From Dama dama (lineage: Eukaryota > Chordata > Mammalia > Artiodactyla > Cervidae), in assembly GCF_033118175.1 (NCBI RefSeq), contig NC_083698.1, positions 66,619,001 to 66,683,000 on the forward strand: DNA of 64,000 nucleotides, in the 5' to 3' direction. Of the stretch, positions 55,560 to 64,000 are shown piece after piece. Position 1 is the stretch's first letter; each line of letters opens with the position of its first letter. The notes under the pieces are model-generated. The model saw nothing but the letters and a program-made list of their open reading frames with translations, had not been told where the DNA came from and did no database searches. The position numbers were made by a program, and so were the translations under genes.

Positions 55560-56795
55560 CTACTCTATTTCATCAAATAGGTCTTTAGGAGCAAAGTCCA
55601 GGCAGACCTAGAATCTCTGTTGAGAATCTGATGGAAGCTGCAGCTCTAACCTTCATTATTTGCAAATTATTTTGGGGTCCACAATCTCCCCAAATCATCT
55701 ACAGATTATAGGCGATGCAGTTTCTTGCTTGCATTCAAGGAAGCATGCCACGCTGCTTATGAAGCAGGGTGACACTGGGTTAGGCTTCTCTGAGCTAGAT
55801 GCAGAAATCCTTTTAAAGTATGCCACTCCTGCAATGCACTTTCAGAATATCTATGGCAAGGCAGGGGTTCTCAGTCTTAGGAAAAATAGTTGAAAATCTT
55901 CTCAGATGATTTCTACTCTCCTCAACTGTCCTGGGGGCAGGACATCAACGCTTTGAAAATTCACTGCAGTTGGGAGCCAGTTTAGTATTTTCAAAGTGCA
56001 GACAAAGCTGGGAATCTTTCCACTCTTAATAACATGGTATTTACAGTATATCCCACAACCAACAGTGCAGGGTCACACCAAGGCTGAAAAGCCGGTTCTG
56101 CTTGACCTGACTATACCTTCCCTGGGGGCCTTCCAGACACTGGCCTTCCCTTTCCACATGCCATTCCTTCTCCTACAGTGCTTCCTCCCTTTCTTTTGGA
56201 ATGGTTCTTACCTTCCAAGATTTCTCCATTTGAACCTCAATGACACTTTCTGTCTGTGCTGGGTAACTCCCTGCTTATGTGATTGAAAGCAGCTATATAC
56301 TTCTTAACTTCAAATGCATGGATGAAAAGAGTAGGTCTTGCTCTTTTTTTTTTTTTTAATTACCACTATGCCCTAGAAAAACAAATGCTCAATGAGCATT
56401 TCCTCCTACAAGTCCAGACACTGAGGCTGGCACACAGGCCTTAGCTTACCCTCCTAACTGGTGCCCAGAGGCAATGTGACGAAATGGTCATCAGAACAGA
56501 TTTGGGTTCTGGGTAGCCTGGTTCAAGTTTCAGCTGGACTTAGAAAGTTCTCTAAAAAACATGGGGGAAGCAAGCTATAGGGCAGTGAATTTATTCTCCT
56601 ACCCTGTATGAGTGAGAGATCCTGTGCTCACATGTTCGTTAATGCTTGAAATTTCATCGGATGAATCGCAAAGAAACTAAGCAGTAGCACTTTCCTCCAC
56701 TGGGGGAGGAAAGGACAGGAGATTTGATTATTTTTCACTGTACACCTTATAGTTACCCATGCATGTATTGTTAAGTTAAAAAGTTTAAATTAAAA
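55560..56795. other. No gene; weak L2-like stretch at 56095-56280
   Basis: 'tttccacatgccattccttc' and similar phrases resemble L2. A T15 run lies at 56344. The 77- and 96-aa frames have no recognisable domain. Confidence 0.35.
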
Positions 56796-56799
56796 AATT

Positions 56800-57195
56800 T
56801 CCAGTTTTGTTGCTTCCTAGGGGTGTGATTTTTAGAAAACTGTTTGATTTTCCTAATCTTCAGTTTCTTCATCTGTAAAATGTAGCTAAGAAAGCCTACC
56901 TGAATGGATTGCCAGTATATGTGCTAAAGTCGTTTCAGTCATGTCTGACTCTGTGAGACTCTATGGACCGCGGCCTGCCAGGCTCCTCTGCCCATGGGAT
57001 TCTCCAGGCAAGAATACTGGAGTGGGTTGCCATGCCCTCCTTTAGGGGAACCTTCCCGACTCAGGGATCGAACGCACATCTCTTAGGTCTACCTTCAGTG
57101 GCAGGTGGGTTCTCTACCACCAGTGCCAGCTGAGAAGCCCACCTGCATGGACTGCATGGGTTAAATATAATAATATATACAAAATACTCGGCAGA
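56800..57195 (+). repeat. MIR SINE split by a Bov-tA
   Basis: Left part 'cagtttcttcatctgtaaaa' and 'tgtagctaagaaagcctacc'; right part 'gggttaaatataataatat' and 'aatactcggcagaaggc' rejoin a MIR once the SINE is removed. Confidence 0.75.
56913..57140 (-). mobile_element. Bov-tA SINE, reversed
   Basis: 'tgctaaagtcgtttcagtca', 'gcaagaatactggagtggg', head 'gccagctgagaagccc'. ACCTGAATGGATTGC (56898-56912) and ACCTGCATGGACTGC (57141-57155) are an aged duplication, 13 of 15 equal. Confidence 0.9.
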
Positions 57196-57199
57196 AGGC

Positions 57200-57985
57200 T
57201 AAACACGTTTCTTGGAAGAATTCACAAACTGGTTAACTGACCCAAGTCCTTGGAATTCTGTCCCATGCTCTCCTGTTTTAACCCAAAGCTTAGAATCCTA
57301 GAGACTTAAGGCCATTTCATTTCCATTGCTGTGTTTGGTGGTTCTTAACGAGGTCAGCATCTGGCGACAGCAGCGTAACCCAGCTGCCTGCACCAGGGGC
57401 TGACTCTTGGTTTCAACCCCTCAACAATTCTCCTGCTTCCTTGTTACCTGCAAGAACTCTCAATGTTCCTTCCAATGTTTGTTCTTTAATTTAATCCTTC
57501 ATATATGCCTCAAATGACACTAATGAGCATCTTAAGAAACTGGAAATTCTTGAATTGAAGCAATGAGCTTCTACCCCGAGGTCCCTAACTTCCAGCTGGT
57601 TGCTTTTGCCAAAAGGAGAGAGTTCTTTACACAATGATTCACTTCAGCTCATGTTGCCTGAGTTGGTATAACTTTGTTAGAATTATCGTGAGTCATATTA
57701 CTTCTCTGTCTTAACTTTGTCTATTAAAGTGGTTACAGGGTGATTTACTTGCTTTTACTTAAGTCATGGGAAATAAGTAGAAGGTTGAATTTCTAGGGGC
57801 TAGTTGTTGGTGCAAAACGATTGTCAACTCCTGCTAGTCAATCGCTTTTCCTGAAATCTTTTGATAGTGGTGCTATATCGAATTGGATGACTTTCCAGAG
57901 TCTTGTTCCAGAACAAGATGTATTCTAACCTGAAATGGAGGTCAGGGAGGTCAGGGAAGAATACTATAATGTGCCACTGTCTAAT
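57200..57985. other. No gene recognised
   Basis: Unique sequence. Confidence 0.4.
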
Positions 57986-57989
57986 CACA

Positions 57990-58140
57990 TTAAAACAAAA
58001 ATAGCTAACATTTATTGACTTTTTACTATACACCAGACCCTGAGCTAAGCACTTAGTTTAGTTCTTACCCTCACTCTACAAGAACTGGTCCCCATTTTTC
58101 AGCTATGGAAAGTAAATGACTTACCTGAGAAGTTAATCAG
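57990..58140 (-). repeat. MIR SINE fragment
   Basis: 'aacatttattgacttttta', 'cagaccctgagctaagcac', 'ccatttttcagctatgg'. Confidence 0.75.
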
Positions 58141-58204
58141 TGCCAGTGCATCCACCTGGACCACTGGCCACAGAGCTCATGCCCTGAAGCACGACATAGA
58201 TCAA

Positions 58205-58415
58205 CGCGAAATAGATCAGGGATCCAAAACCCTTTAAAGGGCTAGATAGCAAATGTTTTAGGTTTTGAGAACAGAAAACCACCATAGACAATATGTAAAA
58301 AAATGAGACTATATTCCAATAAAACTTATGAATAGTGAAAGCTTTCCCACAAACAGACCAGTTTGTGAGAAAAAGGAGACTCTCTTTTAGAGGTTTGCTC
58401 AGCCTATCCCAGAAC
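58205..58415 (+). repeat. Old DNA transposon (hAT, MER type) remnant
   Basis: 'agggctagatagcaaatg', 'ttttaggttttgagaac', 'attccaataaaacttatg' follow a common eutherian hAT repeat whose name I am unsure of. The BovB interrupts it. Confidence 0.55.
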
Positions 58416-58427
58416 CTTCTGGACTTT

Positions 58428-61180
58428 CAGTTCAGTTCAGTTCAGTTCAGTCGCTCAGTCATGTCTGACTCTTTGCAACCCATGAATTGCAGCATGCCGG
58501 GCCTCCGTATCCATCACCAACTCCCAGAGTTTACTCAAACCCATGTCCATTGAGTTAGTGATGCCATCCAGCCATCTCATCCTCTGTCGTCCCCTTCTCC
58601 TCCTGCCCCCAACACCCCCTCCCAGCATCAGGGTCTTTTCTAATGAGTCAACTCTTCACATCAGGTGGGCAAAGTATTGGAGTTTCAGCTTCAGCATCAG
58701 TCCTTCCAATGAACGCCCAGGAATGATCTCCTTTAGGATGGACTGGTTGGATCTCCTTGCAGTCCAAGGGGCTCTCAAGTGTCTTCTCCAACACCACAGT
58801 TCAAAAGCATCAATTTTTCGGTGCTCAGCTTTCTTCACAGTCCAACTCTCACATCCATACATGACCACTGGAAAAACCACAGCCTTGACCAGACGGACCT
58901 TTGTTGGCAAAGCAGTGTCTCTGCTTTTTAGTATGCCGTCTACGTTGGTTGTAGCTTTCCTTCCAGGGAGTAAACGTCTTTTAATTTCATGGCTGCAATC
59001 ACCATCTGCAGTGATTTTGGAGCCCCCCAAAATAAAGTCTGACACTGTTTCCACTGTCTCCCCATCTATTTCCCAAGAGGTGATGGGACCAGATGCCATG
59101 ATCTTAGTTTTCTGAATGTTAAGCTTTAAGCCAACTTTTTCACCCTCCTCTTTCACTTTCATCAAGAGGCTTTTTAGTTCCTCTTCACTTTCTGCCATAA
59201 GGGTGGTGTCATCTGCATCTGAGGTTATTGATATTTCTCCTGGCAATCTTGATTCCAGCTTGTGCCTCTTCCAGCCCAGCGTTTCTCATTATGTACTCTG
59301 CATACAAGTTAAATAAGCAGGGTGACAATATACAGCCTTGATGTACTCCTTTTCCTATTTGGAACCAGTCTGTTGTTCCATGTCCAGTTCTAACAGTGGC
59401 TTCCTGACCTGCATACAGGTTTCTCAAGAAGCAGGTCAGGTGGTCTGGTATTCCCATCTCTTTCAGAATTTTCCACAGTTTATTGTGATCCACACAGTCG
59501 AAGGCTTTGGCATAGTCAATAAAGCAGAAATAGATGTTTTTCTGGAATTCTCTTGCTTTTTTGATGATCCAGCAGATGTTGACAGTTTGATCTCTGGTTC
59601 CTCTGCCTTTTCTAAAACCAGCTTGAACATCTGGAAGTTCTCGGTTCACGTATTGCTTAAGCCTGGCTTGGAGAATTTTGAGTACTTTACTAGTGTGTGA
59701 GATGAGTGCAATTGTGCGGTGGGTTTGAGCATTCTTTGGCATTGCCTTTTTCAGGGATTGGAATGAAAACTAACCCTTTCCAGTCCTGTGGCCACTGCTG
59801 AGTTTTCCAAATTTGCTGGCATATTGAGTGCAGCACTTTCACAGCATCATCTTTCAGGATTTGAAATAGCTCAACTGGAATTTCATCACCTCCACTAGCT
59901 TTGTTTGTAGTGATGCTTTCTAAGGCCCACTTGACTTCACATTCCAGGATGTCTGGCTCTAGATGAGTAATCACACCATTGTGATTATCTGGGTCGTGAA
60001 GATCTTTTTTGTACAGTTCTTCTGTGTATTCTTGCCACCTCTTCTCAATATCTTCTGCTTCTGTTAGGTCCATACCTTTTCTGTCCTTTATTGTGCCCAT
60101 CTTTGCATGAAATGTTCCCTTGGTATCTCTAATTTTCTTGAAGAGATCGCTAGTCTTTCCCATTCTGTTGTTTTCCTCTATTTCTTTGCATTGATCGCTG
60201 AGGAAGGCTTTCTTATCTCTCCTTGCTATTCTTTGGAACTCTGCATTCAAATGGGAGTATCTTTCCTTTTCTCCTTTGTTTTTCACTTCTCTTCTTTTCA
60301 CAGCTATTTGTAAGGCCTCCTCAGACAACCATTTTGCCTTTCTTTTCCATGGGGATGGTCTTGATCCCTGTCTCCTGTACAATGTCACGAACCTCCATCC
60401 ATAGTTCATCAGGCACTCTGTCTATCAGATCTAGTCCCTTAAATCTATTTCTCACTTCCACTGTATAGTCATAATGGATTTGATTTAGGTCATACCTGAA
60501 CGGTCTAGTGGTTTTCCCTACTTTCTTCAATTTAAGTCTGAACTTGGCAATAAGGAGTTCATGATCTGAGCCACAGTCAGGTCCCGATCTTGTTTTTGCT
60601 GACTGTATAGAGCTTCTCCATCTTTGGCTGCAAAGAAAATAATTGATCTGATTTCGGTGTTGACCATCTGGTGATGTCCATGTGTAGAGTCTTCTCTTGT
60701 GTTGTTGGAAGAGGGTGTTTGCTATGACCAGTGCGTTCTCTTGGCAGAACTCGCTTAGCCTTTGCTCTGCTTCATTCTGTGCTCCACGGACAAATTTGCC
60801 TGTTACTCCAGGTGTTTCTTGACTTCCTACTTTTGCATTCCAGTCCCCTATAATGAAAAGGACATCTTTTTTGGGTGTTAGTTCTAGAGGGTCTTATAGG
60901 TGTTCATAGAACCGTTCAGCTTCTTCAGCATTACTGGTTGGGGTATAGGCTTGGATTATCATGATATTGAATGGTTTGCCTTGGAAACAAAGAGAGATCA
61001 TTCTGTCATTTTTGAGATTGCATCCAAGTACTGAATTTTGGACTCTTGTTGACCATGATGGCTAATCCATTTCTTCTAAGGGATTCCTGCCCACAGTAGT
61101 AGATATAATGGTCACCTGAGTTAAATTCACCCATTCCAGTCCATTTTAGTTCGTTGATTCCTAGAATGTCGACATTCACT
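58428..61180 (-). mobile_element. BovB LINE, 2.75 kb, longest copy of the window
   Basis: Reversed, from the (CAGTT)n tail at 58428-58450 to the endonuclease-coding part at about 61170. CTTCTGGACTTT at 58416-58427 and 61181-61192 is a perfect 12-bp target-site duplication, so this is one insertion, truncated at its 5' end. It is not autonomous because its frame is broken (separate entry). Confidence 0.97.
58656..61180 (-). pseudogene. BovB endonuclease/reverse transcriptase, broken
   Basis: Read on the minus strand, it starts inside the APE-type endonuclease (VNVDILGINELKWTGMGEFN, then YIYYCGQESLRRNGLAI), continues with linker sequence (ALQIAVKRREVKNKGEKERY) and RT blocks (DVQAGFRKGRGTRDQ, FCFIDYAKAFDCVDHNKLWK, GVHQGCILSPCLFNLYAEY), then the C-terminal block SKITADGDCSHEIKRRLLPG. 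The FIDYAKAFD motif is intact. The YADD box is destroyed by a 2-nt deletion near 59217. Further frameshifts lie at about 59700-59740 and 60330-60400, and stops occur at 60530-61000 (one at about 60896). Confidence 0.93.
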
Positions 61181-61208
61181 CTTCTGGACTTTAGCGAAGG
61201 CTTATAAG

Positions 61209-61425
61209 GAAGACAGGCTTCCGGGTGACTCAGTGGTAAAGAATCCACCTGCCAATGCAGTTGATGCAGGTTCTATCCCTGGGTTGGGAAGATCCCCTGG
61301 AGAAGGAAATGGCAACCCACTGCAGTAGTTTTGTATTCCAATATTTTTGCCTGGGAAATCCCATGGACAGAGGAGCTTGGCAGGCTATAGTCTTTAGTCA
61401 CTAAGTTTACACCACTTAGTGATTA
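61209..61425 (+). mobile_element. Bov-tA SINE with a short internal doubling
   Basis: 'ggcttccgggtgactcagtg', 'gagaaggaaatggcaaccca', then 'ccatggacagaggagctt'. An extra 'agtagttttgtattcc' interrupts the usual 'ccagtattcttgcctgg'. 'Agtcactaagt' and 'cacttagtgatt' at the end pair with each other. Confidence 0.9.
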
Positions 61426-61429
61426 AACA

Positions 61430-62528
61430 ACAACAAAAGAAAGAGATGAGGAGAAATGTGACCTCCCTTGTCTGCCCCGATTCTGACATTTGCATTTCCT
61501 ATTTATCACTTTTCACCCGAATTCACTCTTTGAGCTCCCAAAGCTCCCTGTGCTCCTGGGTTGCCTGGAGCCTCCCTTGGGTGCCCCACTTAGATCACCC
61601 TTCCCTAAGTAGTTTTTCTTCCTTCTTCTCCCCCCAGCCTCTCATTTCTTCAGAGAACCAATTTAGCTAAAGTGCTTTATAAAAATTTACCTTAATGTAT
61701 TTGCATTTTTAAAGGAAGCTTTTGGACAGAGCAATTCAAAGGTAAGACTTTCTGAACCATTTAGCCTGGGAAGATGAGTGAGGTGCATTGAAGGTCGGGG
61801 AAGAAACTACTCACACTATCTTAAAATCACACTTGGACAGATGTCTAGTGAGGCTGGTCCTGACCAGAGAACCCAGGGCTTCCTAAGGCCCCTGGACTAA
61901 GCCTGGATGTGGCAAGTGATGGGCTACTGGGGATGTGCTGTGAGAACCTTCAGGGGCTTTTTACAGAAAGGCTGAAGGGGCCAACTTGGTTCAGAACTAA
62001 CAGCTGAAGGATCGATGAGCTGAGGGCTGGGGGCAGGAGGTGGTGACTTACTTCCTGGGCCCACTCAGGTAGATTTCCCTGAGGTAACAACCACTCCAGG
62101 CACTTACCCCGGCAACCGAAGAGCCCATGGGAAGATGCTGCAACATCTCTGTGGTTCTTAAGTACTGTATGCGGTGGAGGCTGGTTGAACCCCGGACAGA
62201 GAAGAGGAGGAGAATGCTGGTTTTCTGAAAGGGGCATGTGCTTCCCAGGCTGTTTTATGTTTCCTGAGCTTTTCTACCTCTTGTGATCACTTTCAGCCCT
62301 CCACCCACCTCCTCTCCAAATGTAAACTACTAACACTTAATCTTGTGTTAATTACAAATGTATTTCTGAGCCTACCAGATCATCTGCACCTAGCTGTTTC
62401 CTCTTTTATCCCATGCCAACCTCACCAAGCATAAATACAGGTCCTTGTTGTCAGTCTTCCTGTGAAGGTTGTAGGATATACGACTCCTTCTATTAAGGAT
62501 CCAGCTAAGACTAGACCTGTCCCGGGAG

Positions 62529-62572
<44 letters not shown>

Positions 62573-63600
62573 TATTCTTGTAGTAACTGCAACTGGGTAA
62601 GGATAGTATTTGGCAGGCTCATGTTTAAGGAATAGCAAGATAGGGAAAATGCCTGACCATTATCCTCACTGAGATAGAATTTTCCCAGGAAAATACCTTT
62701 CTTTGCAATAGGCGAAGGTTTTTTTTTTTACTTCCTTTCTTTTTTGGGGGGCTAGCTAAATGTGTGTGTGTATTTTTGGATCTGGAGAAGCAATGGAATA
62801 TACTGACAGTATTTTAATTTTCTTAGTTTTTTTTTTTTTTTTGCTGTCTTCAGGTTAGGTCAATTCGTAGATAGACTTCTACAATGCCAGAAATTTCCTT
62901 TTCTGGGGAGGAAATAAAGTAAAATGAATAATCTGTGATATTATTTGATTGTCCCATATAGCTTCAGAAAGGAAATGTGTACAGAAAATATCTGTCTTTG
63001 ACCCTTCCTCTCCCCACCCCTCACCCTGGGGTCAAATTTAGCTTTCAGAGGTAGCCTATAATAAATATCTTTATATTGACACAATGAGTTGGACACTCAT
63101 CAATATTTGAACAACATTGCAAAGTGGATGATATGTGGGAAGCGTTATCTTTGGCTTCTGTGCCTGCCTCTGAAGTGTGGATTGAAGATGGGCTGATTAA
63201 TTCAGAATGTTAAGGCTAGAATGAAATAGTGGGTAGCTCTGAGTTCCGGGCTCTATATATAGACTTTTTTTTGGCTGCTAAACAGTTTGGTGATTCCATT
63301 CACTTCATGCTGCTTTTTAAAGACCTGTGCTCTTTTAGCACACCCACAGGTTTGAATTTCTGTTCCTGTTTGAACAGAAGAAAGGAGCAGTGAATACACA
63401 GGCAAGATAAAGCACAAGAGGAGGCAATCCACTTAGACAACTTCATTTTCAGACGTCCTAAATTCTAAAAGAGGGATGGGTATTATTTAAACCTGTCTTT
63501 CAATTTTCATTTCTACACGATCAGTCTAGGGACAGCGATGTTGCACGGTGACGTCCCTTACATATTTGGAATGATGATTAGAGCTATGAAGGTGTGTGGT
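61430..63600. other. No gene recognised; includes a (GT)n microsatellite
   Basis: Largely free of young repeats. T-rich runs at 62717 and 62827. Open frames lack recognisable domains. Confidence 0.45.
62530..62571. repeat. (GT)20 microsatellite
   Basis: Twenty uninterrupted GT units at 62531-62570. Confidence 0.99.
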
Positions 63601-63604
63601 AATA

Positions 63605-63770
63605 ACGAATACCATTTATTGAGCATCTACCACATACCAAGAAGCTATGCTCGTGTTTCTCTTTAGTCTCACAATAACTCTACCGGTGGATTCTGAGACT
63701 AAGAGAAATTATGGCACTTGCTCCAAATTACACAGTTAGTGAGTAGCAGGACAGCACTCACACCCGGGTC
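63605..63770 (-). repeat. MIR SINE
   Basis: 'accatttattgagcatctac', 'ctttagtctcacaataactc', 'caaattacacagttagtgag'. It abuts the CpG-rich end. Confidence 0.85.
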
Positions 63771-63836
63771 GGGCTGACTGCGTCGGGCGGTGCTGTTTCA
63801 GCCTCGTTGCGGGCGCCACCTGATCCCGCCAGCACG

Positions 63837-63846
63837 GCGCATGCGC
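63837..63846. promoter_or_regulatory. NRF1-type palindrome GCGCATGCGC
   Basis: Perfect match to the palindromic consensus of nuclear respiratory factor 1, a frequent element close to start sites of CpG-island promoters. Confidence 0.7.
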
Positions 63847-63880
63847 CAGGCCCGCCCTGCGCCTGGGGAGCGCCTCTCTG

Positions 63881-63972
63881 CCTTTGTCCGCCGGGCTGAG
63901 CCTTTGTCCGCCGGGCTGAGCCTTTGTCCGCCGGGCTGAGCCTTTGTCCGCCGGGCTGAGCCTTTGTCCGCC
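63881..63972. repeat. 20-bp minisatellite, 4.6 copies
   Basis: The unit CCTTTGTCCGCCGGGCTGAG is repeated four times without any difference (63881-63960), followed by a 12-base partial copy. Each unit has two CpGs. Confidence 0.98.
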
Positions 63973-64000
63973 CCGGCCGGTGTCGGCTCCAGGTCCAGAA

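Larger units (their letters stand above)
63770..64000. promoter_or_regulatory. Edge of a second CpG island, probable promoter
   Basis: CpG and GC content rise sharply from about 63770 to the window end, as in only two other places (the NFE2L3 promoter and, weakly, 34.2 kb). It contains an NRF1-type palindrome and a CpG-bearing minisatellite. No coding start is visible; strand and gene are unknown. Confidence 0.6.

Noticed and set aside
63881..63972. Regular repeats considered as a CRISPR-like array
   Set aside because: Units are directly contiguous with no spacers; it is a minisatellite in a mammalian CpG island.
63770..64000. Idea that the right-hand CpG edge is the MIR148A promoter
   Set aside because: No miR-148a precursor was seen, and in human the gene lies, from memory, roughly 200 kb away; kept only as a possible neighbour.

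Overview
The window is nuclear DNA of a ruminant (Pecora: cattle, sheep, goat or a relative). The evidence is a dense load of Bov-tA and Bov-A2 SINEs, at least six BovB (RTE-type) LINE fragments and CHR-type tRNA SINEs, together with older mammalian repeats (MIR, L2, MLT1/MaLR, MER5A and other hAT elements, L1). Which ruminant species it is cannot be settled by eye. No bacterial, CRISPR or intact viral system is present.

One protein gene is recognisable. Exon 1 of NFE2L3 (NRF3, a CNC-bZIP transcription factor anchored in the ER membrane) lies on the minus strand at 5198-5785, inside a CpG island of about 5.0-6.3 kb. The exon ends at a consensus splice donor after codon 196, in phase 0. Positions 1-5197 are therefore the start of intron 1, and all later exons lie beyond the left edge. 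Everything right of about 6.3 kb is upstream of NFE2L3 and looks like a 57-kb gene desert made of layered transposable elements. I found no second convincing coding exon there.

Layout: 0-5 kb is NFE2L3 intron 1 with MIRs, an MLT1 LTR and a Bov-tA. 5-6.3 kb is the promoter and exon 1. 6.4-33.4 kb is repeat-rich, with several nested insertions whose target-site duplications can be read (MaLR in MaLR with CHR and L1 at 9.2-10.6 kb; BovB in L1 at 12.9-14.1 kb; a solo LTR in an old L1 at 21.4-22.4 kb; a long L1 with BovB and Bov-tA inserts at 30.1-33.4 kb). 33.5-35.4 kb is a repeat-poor block with a cluster of CpGs and a strong CTCF-type motif. 36-58 kb is again a mixture of SINEs and L1, including a 5'-inverted L1 and a 109-bp tandem duplication. 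58.4-61.2 kb holds the longest BovB copy. The last 230 bp enter a second CpG-rich stretch with a perfect NRF1-type palindrome and a 20-bp minisatellite, probably the edge of another promoter outside the window.

The most useful observations are a ruminant expansion of an Asp-Leu repeat in the N-terminal part of NFE2L3, the CTCF and NRF1-type regulatory sites, and retrotransposition scars that give a relative insertion order. I saw no previously undescribed biological system. Repeat family names come from remembered consensus sequences, and boundaries are approximate unless a target-site duplication is given.
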